Below, piece by piece: positions 1 through 11,299 of a stretch of 64,000 bases of DNA. The position numbers and the translations under genes were made by a program. Origin of the DNA: Penicillus capitatus (Eukaryota > Chlorophyta); contig OZ287696.1 of assembly GCA_965649825.1 (NCBI GenBank), forward strand, positions 496,001 through 560,000, written 5' to 3'. Within the stretch, counting starts at the first letter, position 1; each line of letters opens with the position of its first letter. The notes below the pieces were generated by a model that ran no database searches, was not told the DNA's origin, and saw nothing but the letters and a program-made list of their open reading frames with translations.

Positions 1-1301
1 AATGTTGATGAAGTGACGGCTGCATCATCTGTGATGCATACAGGTCGAGGGTTTAAGTGGCCAGGGGCTGACAGTTCTGCCATGAAAGATGCGCCGGAAA
101 CATATTATGGCGCACAGGTGGTCAATAGCTACAGCTTTGGATTTCCGTTCTATCCACAATTGCCTTTGACCCTCGGTCTCTCTCCACGAATCTACAAAAA
201 ATTGGCAGACTTCAAACCAGATATTATTCATTGCAGTACACCTGGTTTCCTGGTGTTCGCTGCATGGGTCTACTCAAAGTTGCTCAAAGTGCCTCTGGCG
301 CTGTCTTACCACACACATGTCCCAAAGTATGCGCCAAAATACAATGTGGCCTTTTTGGTGCCGCTGCTTTGGACTCTCATTCGCATGATGCACACCGCTG
401 CTCAACTGACACTCCTCACGAGCACGTTGATGCAGAAGGAATTCCGTTCTGAGAAAGCCGCCCCAGACGAGACACTACACGTCTGTCTTCTCGCCCAGTG
501 TGATTGGATGCATGTATGAGAGATGTGTGATTAGGTGTGGCGCAAGGGAGTGGATACAGAGGTCTTCCATCCTCGGTTCCGTTCTCCAGAGATGCGTAAG
601 AGGCTGACAGATGGTCATCCCGAAGATCCAGTGATGGTTTATGTCGGCCGCCTTGGTAGTGAAAAGAACTTGACCTTTCTCAAAGCAATTATGGCACGTC
701 TGCCACATCTACGTCTGGCCTTCGTTGGCGATGGGCCCTCAAGGGAAGAACTCGAATCCTCCTTTGCCGGAACGAAGACGGTGTTCATGGGAATGCTGCA
801 TGGAGAAGAGCTATCGGCCGCTTATGCCAGTGCCGATGTCTTTGTCATGCCGTCCGAGACAGAAACACTTGGTTTTGTGGTAATGGAGGCCATGGCTTCA
901 CAGATACCTGTCGTGGCTGTTCGAGCTGGCGGTATTCCGGACATCATCGATGATAAACGTACTCGTTTGTTGCTACACACATTTCTGTCAGGGGTTCTGG
1001 TGTAGAGAAGGGCGGATTTCTCTATGACTCTGGTGATGTGACAGCAGCAACGTCGCTGGTTCAGTCACTCATCGAAAATGAAGACTACAGGTGAGGCGTG
1101 ATGACGTGACAGGCTGTATAACGGATGTGATTGTGTAGAATGAAAATGGGCATGGAAGCGCGTGCACAAGTGCAACGATGGGACTGGAGAGCAGCAACCA
1201 TGCATTTGCTGACAGTGCTGTACCCCATGGCTATCGCCCGATTCAAAGAACAAGCTGCCGAAAATCAGACAATGCCAAACCCTGCTCCTGCGGCAATCTG
1301 A
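1..1301 (+). CDS. SQD2: Sulfoquinovosyl transferase, SQD2-like (5' partial)
   Basis: Glycosyltransferase family 4 enzyme that moves sulfoquinovose from UDP-sulfoquinovose to diacylglycerol, the last step of plastid sulfolipid synthesis. The frame is open from base 1, so the N-terminus lies outside the window. Visible family blocks: LSPRI, FKPDIIH, SYHTHVP, WRKGVDTEVFHPRFRS, a GDGPSREEL nucleotide-sugar segment, and the SETETLGFVVMEA donor-binding block followed by GGIPDII. Three introns restore the frame: 481-534, 959-1005 and 1091-1138; the first and last carry TGTGATT close to the acceptor. The last exon ends ...PNPAPAAI and stop at 1299-1301. The neighbour on the other strand ends only about 250 bases downstream. 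Assignment is by strong family similarity; plastid targeting cannot be judged without the N-terminus. Confidence 0.93.
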
Positions 1302-1551
1302 TACAGAATAGAGCCCACGATCCATTCTTTGCTTCTTAGGAAATCCTTCACCGAATTTCAGATTTTCCTTTCGTTGCTGAATGTCTTCCGTGTGATGATC
1401 TGCAGGTGTGATGTATTGGCAATGACAAACAAAGATCAAATATGCAACAGCGGTTTATGTAAGAGGCTGGATGGTATTGCCGGCAGACAGAGAGCAGCAT
1501 CATTGACAGAACAGGTTCAGCAACGGACAGCATTCCTCTACGAGAGCCTGT

Positions 1552-3722
1552 TTATTTGAGAAGACTCTTGACAACGCTCTTGACATGAAGACGCTTCAAA
1601 TCGACGTAGGTCTGGCCGCATCCGACGAACACAATAGGCGCCCCAGAGGTGTAGACCATGGAACAGGCTGCCCCAACCTATCATCCATCATTCATGTCAT
1701 CGCAAAGGGGAGTGTATGGAAAACGCGAGTACTTTGTCGTCAATGGTATCAAACTTGGTCAACACGATTCCGTCGATCAAGTGTGGCTTCACACTTCGGG
1801 AGAGGTCTGCCAAGCGCTGGTTGAATTTCGTCAGCTGATCGACGGCATCGTTGCCAACGAGGGCCTCTCCCACAAACAGCACCAAATCAGGCTCGTTCAA
1901 GTTGATTAGACCAGAAAGGGCACGCATCAACGGTTCATTGTCTTGCATGCGACCTGAAGGAACAGTGCGTTCGAGACTCAAGGGCCTGCCTGTCACATCA
2001 AAGGGTCTACCCGCTGTGTCGACCAGAAGGACATCGATGCCTTTGTTCTGTGCTTCTCGAGTGGCCTCAAATGCAACCTTGGCAGGATCTTTCTCGTAGC
2101 CCCTTTCAAAGAGTGGGACTTGGAGACGCTGGCAGTGAGTACGAAGCTGTTCGACAGCTCCTGCACGGAAAGTATCGCAGGCCGCAATCATCACCTACGA
2201 TCGTTCATTGTCTTCGGAACAGATAGTGCCGACAGAGACAGGTATACCTTGTTTTTGTTTTGCAGCAACCAGTAGGCAATTTTGGCCAAGTTTGTCGATT
2301 TGCCCACCCCATTAACACCGACGAATACAATGACGTAGGGTTTTGCCCTAGCCCTCGTGCGTTCGATCTCTGCCAGGATATTGATCGATCTCTTGGGTGT
2401 CAAGATGCGTTCCAATGCTTCGCCAAAGGCGCTTACAACGGCAGAAGAGACACCTGTAAAGCTCTGGAGTTTCTGTCCCTCCAAATTGAGCGCCACAGAT
2501 TCACACAGTCTACACACAGCATAACACTCAACCTTTGCTGCTAACAAGGTATCATACTTTTCTGCAATCTCCTGCGCCACATTGCGCTCCATGAGCTTGC
2601 GTTTCATGCTGTCCAGTGCATTCTGGAAATCATCTCTCTTTAAGGCGTTACTGCCCATGACGTTTACAGAGATTCCGCGCCAAAAGGAAGACAGCATTCC
2701 TGAAGATGGCTTTCCTGGTTTCTCTTCCTCCTCCGCAATCTCGATATCCGAATCGTCCGTTTCTTCCATTCGACTCACGTCTTTCAAATCTAATGCCTCT
2801 TCCACTCTTGCATTGCCATTAACAGAGTAGTCCAGTTTCTTAACATCAGACGTCTCCGCCCAAACCCGTTTTTCTTTTTTCTTTGCCGTGGTGGCAGATG
2901 GTTTCTCCTTCTCTTTGGTAGTTTTGCTCCGAGCGACAGTGGTTTTGTTGTTGCCACGCATTCCTTTTCCCTTGAGCTTGCTCACATCAAACGCCGAGTC
3001 TTCCTGAACATATCCATCCTCTCAGGTCATGAACTGTCACATCCATCAGAGTATCAAAGATTACTGATGATCTTTCGTGTGTCGGAGGAGAGACATCGCG
3101 GCTGTTCGTGTCTGCCGTGATGCCATCCTCCTCATCCTCGTCCGTTTTTTCTTGTGTCGTGTCCGCCTTGACGCCATGACTTGTTGCATTTTTCTACATC
3201 CACACACTCGTCTCGTCAGTCTTCGGCCAATTCATGGCCAGACAGACCTTAATATTGACATGAGGTCGGTTTTTAAGTGTGAGATGTTGCTTTCGTTTTA
3301 CATCAACTTCCATCTCACACTTTTTTAAGACTTTCCTGAACGTGTCTTCAAACGCATCGTAGCGACTAATGTCGGGTTTATAGACGACAGCAAATTCATC
3401 GCGTATTTTTTCGAGAAGCGCATCGACGTACAGCAGCGACAACGCTTTTTGATACACAGCTACGAATACCAAGCTGAGTCCCTGTCGAACGCACACCATC
3501 GGCTCATGCATCGCGGTAGTGCATGCATACATTATGAAAACTCCATTTGAGGGTGTATGGTGCGCCTTGGGTAGGCGCATAGTCGTAGCTGTCGCTTCCC
3601 GCACGGTCTTCCAACAAGCAGTCTCGAATGAGCGACCCTACGGGGTCACCACGGAGCGCCGCCAACTGAAACGTCCATAGCAATGCACCGCCGCGTGTAA
3701 AAATCGCAAAGTAGTCTAGCAT
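1552..3722 (-). CDS. SRPRA: Signal recognition particle receptor alpha subunit
   Basis: ER docking GTPase for ribosome-SRP complexes. The N-terminal SRX domain begins [16 protein letters not shown], the usual SRalpha start, with [13 protein letters not shown] further on. A basic, acidic-patched linker follows, then the FtsY-type NG domain: [13 protein letters not shown] (P-loop), [34 protein letters not shown] and [12 protein letters not shown]. Six introns were needed; for example, the frame through [13 protein letters not shown] is rebuilt only after removing a roughly 50 nt intron that contains TTTGATGTGACAG. ATG at 3722 is chosen because MLD is the conserved start. The C-terminus VVKSLLK ends at 1552. 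This is the eukaryotic ER form, not the plastid FtsY, because of the SRX domain. Confidence 0.93.
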
Positions 3723-3794
3723 GGTGGCGTCGGTGAGCAAATTCACTGCGCAGCTGCACAAACATACCCATCGAATGATTCCGAGTCTTTATTC

Positions 3795-4874
3795 ATGTAT
3801 GGAGCATGGACCGGCGTCGCCCTCGGAGCGCTGTTTTGGCTGTGGCGCCGAGCGCGGAGAAGAAGACAACGCGAACAGGAACAGAATCGCCGTGCCCATC
3901 TGCCTGCGAACAACGACCTCTCGGAAGCGACGTCTCTAGTCGTCACGAACGCTCAGAACGTTGAACTGCATGTGCGGCTCTGGGAGGCCCAGACAGCAGA
4001 AGGCGTCGTCCTTGCCATCCATACCTTTGCATGGAACTCAGCATGCTTTGCCGAATTGGCTGAGACATTGAAACCGCGCCATTTCAACGTGGTTGCCTAC
4101 GATTTGCAAGGACACGGATGCAGTGGCAGCAACGAAAACACGCGGGGCGATCTGCGCCGATTCGATCATTTCTTAACGGATGCTGAAAAGCTCATTCACT
4201 TTACGAAGCAGACGTATCCCCAACTGCCTCTGTTTGTATTGGGAGACGGATTTGGAGCCACACTAGCCCTACACGTGGCCCTTCGATCAGATCGGCAGAT
4301 TCAAGGCTTGGTGCTATGCGGACCTTATGTACTGCCAGATCTCGATCAGCACCCGCCCAGTCATATCACTCCCGTGCTCTTCGCTTTGCAGAAGCTCCTC
4401 CCAGATCTGAGGATTTCGACAGTGGAAATGGGAAAGAACCCGGTTCATCGAGAAACGGACCCCCCATTGCAGTCACCAACACTGCGGTTTTTCGTAAGGG
4501 CACACCGATCGCTGAAGCATCTTAGAAAACGCGTGCATCAACTGAAATGTCCTTTTATCACCTTACATGCCGCCTGTGACCCAAGAGCTTCGTCTCAGCA
4601 TTCGAGAGAGCTCTTCTCCAGAGCCAAATCCCAAGAGAAGACGCTCATGATCTATGACAACAAGCATAGCTGCCTGTTCGGAGAGAACGAAGAAGATCGA
4701 AGTCATGTGATGACGGATATTCTTGCATGGCTGGATGCCAGAACGCATGCCTTCGAGCGATCGCCTCGAGCCGAACAACCACCACAGAGAGAAGCAATAC
4801 CCTCCACTTCTGAATGTTCTATTTCCAAACGTCAGCAACGATTCCTCGATCTCATGAGTCGCAATGGTTTCTGA
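3795..4874 (+). CDS. Monoglyceride-lipase-like alpha/beta hydrolase, probable pseudoenzyme
   Basis: Intronless, 359 residues. N-terminal hydrophobic segment (about residues 3-17, GAWTGVALGALFWLW) followed by a strongly basic stretch suggests a membrane anchor. The rest is an alpha/beta hydrolase of the monoacylglycerol lipase type: VVAYDLQGHGCSG, the elbow LGDGFGATLALH, LVLCGPYV, then LHAACDPRAS and NKHSCLFGE. The nucleophile elbow normally reads G-x-S-x-G; here it is G-D-G-F-G, so the catalytic serine is glycine. The oxyanion HG near the N-terminus is also changed (IHTFAWNS). The Asp and His regions look kept. It may therefore bind a lipid or a partner without hydrolysing it. The next gene starts about 100 bases downstream on the same strand. 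Confidence 0.85.
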   Translation: MYGAWTGVALGALFWLWRRARRRRQREQEQNRRAHLPANNDLSEATSLVVTNAQNVELHVRLWEAQTAEGVVLAIHTFAWNSACFAELAETLKPRHFNVVAYDLQGHGCSGSNENTRGDLRRFDHFLTDAEKLIHFTKQTYPQLPLFVLGDGFGATLALHVALRSDRQIQGLVLCGPYVLPDLDQHPPSHITPVLFALQKLLPDLRISTVEMGKNPVHRETDPPLQSPTLRFFVRAHRSLKHLRKRVHQLKCPFITLHAACDPRASSQHSRELFSRAKSQEKTLMIYDNKHSCLFGENEEDRSHVMTDILAWLDARTHAFERSPRAEQPPQREAIPSTSECSISKRQQRFLDLMSRNGF

Positions 4875-4972
4875 ACGTTGCTTTAATGAGTTAAACGATT
4901 GCGTTTTTCTTTATTTTGGAGATCGTACGAGGATGACTGGATCAATTATTGCATTGACGGACGACGACGACG

Positions 4973-5263
4973 ATGCAAGCAGCCGCTCGACGTTTGGTGA
5001 CGCAAGGATGGCGTCAGGCGCAAAGACGCGTCTTCTCGGCGTCGGCCGGTAAAGAAGAACATCGGAAGCAAATGGATATGTGGCGTAACATTACCTATGT
5101 CGCTGTGGTCGGATGCGGGGCGTTGCTATTCTACACTTTCTCAAACGAGCATCCCCATCCAGAGAAGCCTCCTCCCTATCCCTATCTCCGAATTCGCAAC
5201 AAACCATTTCCATGGGGCGATTGCGGCCTTCTGGAGAGAGACTGCCCGAGTCGCGAGTCCTGA
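4973..5263 (+). CDS. COX6A: Cytochrome c oxidase subunit 6A
   Basis: Small nuclear-encoded subunit of respiratory complex IV in the mitochondrial inner membrane. 96 residues. The first 25 residues are Arg- and Ala-rich without acidic residues, as in a mitochondrial presequence. A single membrane segment (ITYVAVVGCGALLFYTF) follows, then the family signature HPHPEKPPPYPYLRIRNK with FPWGDCGLLE. Intronless. ATG at 4973 is the first in-frame Met giving a presequence. Length and order fit the family. Confidence 0.93.
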   Translation: MQAAARRLVTQGWRQAQRRVFSASAGKEEHRKQMDMWRNITYVAVVGCGALLFYTFSNEHPHPEKPPPYPYLRIRNKPFPWGDCGLLERDCPSRES

Positions 5264-5784
5264 TGATGCATGTATGGACACATTACAACGCTTTTGTGGA
5301 AGATCCTTTGGTAACTGAACAAAACATGGACGATTACAATTGTGCGATCACGACGATGATGATCAGATCGACATCTAGAATAGAATCATGATGCGTTTGC
5401 CGTCGGATGCCCCAATTGCTTACTTTCGAGGTACTTCACTGGCATGGCCAAATCCCCCTGACCTCCCCGAAACGAATCTTCTCATCATTATTCGATGCAT
5501 GGCGCTGCATGCTTATTTCACGGCGACTTGGGCGCCGCTGGCCTGGTTGGCCGTTCATGACGACCTGATTTCTAAAGAACGATGAAAAAATGTCAACGCA
5601 TTTTCAGGGCGTATATGGATTCCTCTGCTGCTCTGTCCAGCGCATTCCTCGCCTCGGGCAGAGAGGTCAGTAGTGCCAGCATGCCCATTACTGTGCCTTT
5701 GTATGCCTGGCTAATTCTCCTTGAGAGTTTTCTGTCTCCACTCTCCTAATCCACATGCTCAGAGAACAGCGAAATATAAAAGTG
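5264..5784. other. Intergenic stretch between COX6A and the homeobox gene
   Basis: About 520 bases between two convergent genes. Only short open frames without recognisable motifs are present. It probably holds the two 3' untranslated regions; I see no RNA gene or repeat. Confidence 0.5.
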
Positions 5785-7044
5785 TCATACTTCTGCCGCT
5801 GTCTTCAATTTCGTCTGGTATTTGTCGAAGACTCTTCTGACAAGTGGTTTCCAGATTCGACCACGGGCATTGACGAACCAGTTGTTAATCTGAGCGATCT
5901 TCAGACCTGTGGTAAGGCTCAAAGCCACTTTCTCCTGGCTGACAGGATAGGGCATCATTAAGTGCGACAGGAGCCATTCCTTCAATATGGCTGTTGTTTT
6001 CTTTGGCAAGTTTTCGCGTTTTGGGTGAACGCGGCGCTTCGTAGAAGGACGACAGAGTTGCCTCTGCTCTGTCTCTGCTATGCTTTGTAGTGGAAGCTCT
6101 GAGTAGATGTAAGACTGTCCTGAGAGCTGTGTGTGACAATGAGTGACATCCTTTGTTGGTTGAAGATGTCCACGGGGCGAAAGACAATGATTGACTGACC
6201 AATTTCGCCCATCATCGTCTCCACTCGATACGACAATGCTTCTGTGAAGTTGTCCCCCTCCTGCAGTGTAGTGCATTTGCGAATCCGCTGTCAGCCATTC
6301 TGGATTCTGCGTTTGGGTCATCAAGTGCGGTACTGTAGGTAACCGAGGCGGATTTGACATCCGTGCTCTCTCAAATGTCATGGAAGAGTGATGACCATAC
6401 ACTCCTCTGTTGCATCTCGCATTGGTGTATGGATCACACGGAGCTTCGGCAAGAAATTCTGCTGATCTATAAGTATTCCCTGTATCGTGCACAAAACGAA
6501 AAGGATTGACGTGAGGGTCTTGTCCCGTTGGAAACATCATCTAACATCGCAAGTGTCAATGCGCTGCTTGCTCTCTGCGGTATGCCTTACTTGTCGGTTC
6601 GATCCATTGTCATGCATTCTGTTGAGGGCTGTTCTGAATTCAGCATCGGCCATAGTGGCTCTTTTCGTATTTCGATGGCAAAGCATCTCATGCTCCACGT
6701 CGACAGAGCTTCTGTACGTGTCGCTAAGATCATCCGATGGACCCTCGGGTCTATTCATGATGCCTCGCACAGATCCAAAGACAGCCTGGTTCCCAACCCC
6801 TCTGTTGCTATTGGTGCGATAATCTGCCATTTCTGATCTTAAACGAATGCCATCTTGCAGTCTGCTGAAGTTCGGTAGATCGGTCATTGATGGCATTAGT
6901 TTCATCTTCAGAAAGGACTCCAGTCCATCCGTCATCGAGCTTCGTCTCATGGCGTTCGTTTCATCTGGAAGCACTGCAAAGCGAAACAGATGTCTGACAC
7001 CGGTGGATCAATAGGCTCAGCTTACCAGAATTATCCGACGTCAT
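5785..7044 (-). CDS. TALE-class homeodomain protein
   Basis: DNA-binding transcription factor of the three-amino-acid-loop-extension class (BEL/KNOX/PBC relatives). The homeodomain sits near the C-terminus: KRENLPKKTTAILKEWLLSH, then the loop with the diagnostic PYP (LMMPYPVSQEK), then recognition helix INNWFVNARGR. About 380 residues, the first 300 low in recognisable domains and rich in Ser, Asn and Arg. Three exons: a tiny first exon MTSDNS, an intron beginning GTAAGC near 7025, a middle exon to ...GSNRQ, an intron beginning GTAAGG near 6588, and the homeodomain exon. I do not see a KNOX/MEINOX or BELL domain. A 1.3 kb gap lies upstream. In plants and algae such factors often control life-cycle transitions; applying that here is inference. 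Confidence 0.9.
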
Positions 7045-8365
7045 TGTACAGATCTTCCGTCGAGGTGTATTGGCAAGTGCGTCTACTCTGCAAATAAGGT
7101 AAGTGAGCAAAAGAGAAAAGAGGCCTCGCGCGCTACTCCGTCGTGCACGCCGCGACGACAGTAACCGCCGTCGTTCAAAACCGCTCACTAGCGTTATTGG
7201 TCGTACGCATATATAGTGAAAGTTTGTTTGTTCGCCAATTGCATTCGCGAACCTACTCTCTAGAGCGTGGGTTGTTAACCAGATATGTGGCCGTCGACGC
7301 CGAGAGATCAATTGGCGACAAGACAGCGAAAACAACACGACGCGGTGGACACTGACGGGCAGAACACGGCAACTGTACTGGTCGCCGCGGACGTGCGAGG
7401 CGACGAGTAGCACACGAACAAAGTTTCAGTCAGAAATGCATGACAGAGTCCACTGACCCCACGAAACGCTCAGGAAGGCATATCCTTCTCTGCGAAAAAG
7501 CATCGCACTATGTCTGCTTCTAGCAACGATCAACAAAAACAGTTACTAAGAACGCGCGCTCGGAAAACGAATCGACGCAACGTATGAAACCACGCGCTAC
7601 TGCAGAAATGTTGAGCTTATGGACAAGTACGCCTTCTGGCATTACCTCTCGATCGACTCAATGACGTTCGTTCGTAAAAAAGAAGACCCCGCAGTCACCG
7701 TCTTGTGCACGAAGCAAGTGCGTGTTCGCGAAGAAAGGCTATGCGTCAAGCTACACAGTGGTTGGTCCATGTCATGTCACGCCGGATTGCAACTGTCTAG
7801 ATCGATGTGACGTCAACGTCTACTGAACGACACCCGACTGATGCTTAAGATTTGAGCCAAGGCTTTCGCTTTGTATTTGAAAAGGGCGGCGCATCGACGC
7901 GGTCTTGGAATTCGATGACTTCGTTTCGGAGCAACGGCATCTCTCTAGAGCTCCTTGCTTTGGGATTTCGTCTCGTCTTGGATGGCACCTCCCTGCACTC
8001 ACAGTACATGCAGTGCGCCGAATTCCGACAGCGCTGTGTGGTGCCGAACCTCTTACGTGTCCCTTTGCCTATAGATGTCGCCAAAGCGCCGCCATCGTTA
8101 GGTCGAGCGGCGTTTATTTTCGTCTGTCGCCTTCTGTCGGCGGAAGTCGTTTCCTCTGCCTCTTGTTGTTTGCGCAAAGACAGAGCCTGTCATGTCATCT
8201 TCTCATGGTCTGGTATCGTCGCCTCGTTTTTACTTCTTTGCGTTCGGTTTGAAGACGACGCATGCGTCGCTCTATGGACTGACGCTTCTTTTCGATCTTT
8301 CCCATCGAATACCATTCACATGCAACCGACGTACAAAATCACCACCATTACAAATTCAAAAAATG
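7045..8365. other. Long gene-poor stretch upstream of the homeobox gene
   Basis: About 1.3 kb, unusually long for this window. Overlapping open frames occur on both strands near 7845-8376 (about 110 codons on minus, about 174 on plus), but neither shows a domain, biased composition or family motif. It could be the promoter and 5' leader of the homeobox gene, a non-coding RNA or an unrecognised gene. Confidence 0.4.
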
Positions 8366-9186
8366 TCATCCTTTAGCCGCAGCAAAACGTTGCTCGACGT
8401 CATGCCAGTTGACCACCTTCCAGATGGCCTTCAAATAATCCGGCCGGACATTTTTGTACTGCAAGTAATAGGCGTGTTCCCACACATCCACACCCAACAA
8501 TGGCACGAGTACCTGGACCAAATGCGTTTCTTACTATCTATGAGAGATGACAGAGATGTTAAGTACTTTGCCTTTGATGGTGAGAGGGTCTTGGTTGGCA
8601 CGTGTTTCGATGACTAGATTTTGGCTCTCTTTACTGTAGGCCAACCATCCCCATCCTGACCCTTGTACTGCTGCTGTTTTTGCGCTGAATTCCGTGATGA
8701 ATTTTTCCAAGCTTCCGAATCGTGCATTCACGGCGGCGGCCAGTTCTCCTTCCGGAGGGCGGAACTTCTGCAGACATACCATCCATCCTTATCAACACAA
8801 GACAGGACATGTATTTTCGCCTCTCACCGAAGGTGGGCATAGATTTGTCCAGAAGATGCTGTGGTTCACATGACCTATAGAGTGAGTGGCCTTAGATCAT
8901 GCTTCTGTGCGAGAATAGAGTGACCTCCTCCATTGAACTGAACTGCCGAATTGAGGGCAATGACAGTTTCGATGTCACGCGCTGCCGCTGCCTCGTTCTG
9001 TTTCTCGAGCGCCGCATTCAGATTCTTCACATACGTTGCGTGATGTTTGCTGTGATGCAGTTCCATGATCTCCCCGGAGATGACCGGCTCGAGTTCTCCG
9101 TAGCCGTAAGGCAGATCTGGCAACGTGTACGTTGCGATGCACCGCCTTTGAGCGCTGCTGAGACAGCATCCAAAGCGTCGAAGCAT
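8366..9186 (-). CDS. SOD2: Manganese superoxide dismutase, mitochondrial type
   Basis: Converts superoxide to peroxide and oxygen in the mitochondrial matrix. Begins [16 protein letters not shown], an Arg/Ser presequence, then [15 protein letters not shown]. Metal ligands: the His in [11 protein letters not shown], the His in [11 protein letters not shown], and the Asp/His pair in [15 protein letters not shown]. The block [12 protein letters not shown] is Mn-type rather than the plastid Fe-type. C-terminus ends [10 protein letters not shown]. Three introns restore these blocks: one splits GGG|H near 8920, one follows LCPPS, one follows IKGK. The start at 9186 faces the zinc-finger gene, forming a very short divergent promoter region. 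Confidence 0.95.
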
Positions 9187-9210
9187 TTTGCGTCAGATCA
9201 ATGATGGTAC

Positions 9211-9830
9211 ATGGGCACGTTTTGGCAAATAATGAAGTGCCAAAATCTCGTTTGGTCACTGCAGAACTCCACGTCTGGCGTCAAAGGCAGGCGTCGCATC
9301 CTGTGTCGACAGCGAAGATGGCATTGGAGAACACGCCGCTGCGTTCGCTTCCCGGCAGCTTCCGCATCGGCGTCCGACGACATGCGAAGGCCACGTACGT
9401 CACGGGAAAGAGATTCGGAGCATTTAGAGTTGCTTTGGGGAGTAACGAAGGTCAGGAGACCTGATCTGCCCAGGACAAATGCCTCGACATGTCAGCTGTT
9501 TAGCGCGGGAAGCCACGCATGTGTGAATGCTGCCGTGGACAGGGAACACAGGAATGCAGTTTTTGCAACGGAACAGGTATTTAGGCCCTGTGTCTTACCT
9601 CTCATCTATAGAGATCGCGATGTCCAGGTGTGATGACAGTTGGCGAGACATTGTACTGTAGCTGGGAGTCGTGTACAGAATGCCCTGTCTGTAAAGCAAA
9701 GGCATGGCCTATTCGTTACCTGTGTACAGGAAGAGCGTCTGTTGCCGTTTAGGGAGTTGTAAAATGCAAGCACTGTCAAGGAACGGGTTATCGGGCGGCA
9801 TGGATGGAGAGATCCAAATGTACCGACTGA
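9211..9830 (+). CDS. DnaJ-type zinc-finger protein, BSD2-like
   Basis: C-terminal half is a cysteine-rich DnaJ-type zinc finger without a J domain: CECCRGQGTQECSFCNGT, then ECPVCKAK and VKCKHCQGTGYRAAWMER. In plants such stand-alone domains (BSD2 and relatives) are plastid chaperones for Rubisco or photosystem assembly. Exons join across 9591 to about 9652 (GT-AG, ending TGTGATGACAG) and across 9702-9752, which has GC-AG ends. The N-terminus is uncertain: the only phase-compatible donor (after VTK near 9450) puts the upstream exon in the frame starting at 9211, while a transit-like frame starting MALENTPLRSL at 9318 is in the wrong phase. Plastid location is therefore inference. Confidence 0.75.
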
Positions 9831-10033
9831 CTCAAGAGTGAGACAAACCCATACGTTTTCTTTCTTCCCAACAAAATGATCAGCGAAGACGGGGAGATCT
9901 GTATGAAGTTCAACGTGTATGATATGACGCGGAACAGCCATTCTCTGTGAATGATTTCATTTGCGTTCGCAACTTCGTCCGGCGTTGCGTCTGAGCCGTT
10001 TTACCGAGGAATCGTTGCCGATAGTCGATAGCC

Positions 10034-11123
10034 ATGGCTTCCGTACCGTCAAGCGAGAAGGGGTCCGAAGATTCGGCGTGTGCTGAGCTCCCGGAGAGCG
10101 ACACTCCTGGACCGTCTTCCACAAGCGTGGGAAGCGAGATTAAACCACAAAAGGAGTTCTTTGTTCACAAAGTGCCTTTGCTTCGGTTTTGCTAATCTCC
10201 GCAATGAAATATATGACCAGGTCTTGAAACATGACACACTGGCAGGTCTGGCTGTCCGCTATGGTCTCTCGGTAAGAAGACAGACACTAGAGTCGGGATG
10301 GCAACGGTGATTGGCTGTCAGGTGTTTGATATTAAGAAGGCTAACGGACTGGTGTCAGAAAGGGGGATCTATGCACGCGAGACATTAATCATACCATTGC
10401 ATCCATCCAGTGACATGGGGTGTGTCTGCTTTCATGTACAGAGAGAGGAAGAGTGATGTCTGAGATGCTGTTCAGGAAATTAGACCATGAGATTTCGCAG
10501 GAATGGATAGGAATGTCATCCGTCGATGCATTCAAGGGATCTTTTCAGCCATCCACTTCCAGACAGCCATATCCTCTATGCACTAGACCCTATCGGAGTG
10601 AGGTCATTGGGTTTGGGAGAAAAGTGTGAGAGCTGTTATAGGCACACTATCATGGAGCGGATTGCTTGATGATCAGGAAATGCGATCCGTGTCCGAAATT
10701 GAGTTAGAAACGTTGGACGATGACAGACAACATCAGCGGTCAAACGATGCATCGTGGCCGTGGAGGAATACAAGTTTTGAAAGGAATAGGAGTGTCTATG
10801 TACCGTCGTCTCCCGCTGCTCTCATGCGGAATTCGCAGCCTCAGAAATCAGCGACAATTTCTGAATACCTGACATCGATGGCGACGTCCTTTATCAAAAC
10901 GACAGAACAGTTATTCAGTAGTCATCCCTCCCCGACAGGACATCCGTCAAAATCTGCGACACTGTTTGAGAAATTAAAGAAAGCAGCATCGAGGACAACG
11001 CTGTATGAGAGTTTAGCAGGACAGGCGCCGGAAGAGCCGAGGCAGCAAGCGGAGCGTTTGAGACCCAAAGGAGCAACAGAAGGGAATTTATCTGGAGCAA
11101 AAGATCTGTCAAAAATGGATTGA
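10034..11123 (+). CDS. LysM-domain protein (eukaryotic intracellular type)
   Basis: One LysM domain near residues 42-90: VHKVLKHDTLAGLAVRYGLSV, FDIKKANGLVSE and ARETLIIPL, built from three exons. The N-terminus (MASVPSSEKGSEDSAC) is acidic and Ser-rich with no signal peptide; the C-terminal half is Ser/Lys-rich and looks disordered. This matches the eukaryotic cytosolic LysM family (LYSMD-like), whose ligand is usually not peptidoglycan. Introns at about 10166-10219, 10271-10320, 10418-10474 and 10625-10676, all GT-AG. The stop at 11121-11123 lies about 175 bases from the convergent helicase gene. Confidence 0.85.
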
Positions 11124-11299
11124 ATAACACACAAGAGACGAAAGGGGCTGCTGCGCAATAAAGCTTCCTCATTGGCAACAAGGATCATTTGCTTCTATAC
11201 CAGGCTTTCAAATTCAATCGACCCAACCATCCCTTGTAATAACTGTCGCTGTATGTCATGGACACTGAGGGGGAGGATGTTTGCCGATGGCTGTCACAG

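Noticed and set aside
7845-8376. Open frames of about 110 (minus) and 174 (plus) codons overlapping each other
   Set aside because: No motif, no family resemblance and no splice-consistent extension on either strand; could be chance in balanced-composition DNA.
8366-9186. Plastid Fe-superoxide dismutase
   Set aside because: The GSGWGWL and [13 protein letters not shown] wording and the presequence fit the mitochondrial Mn form.
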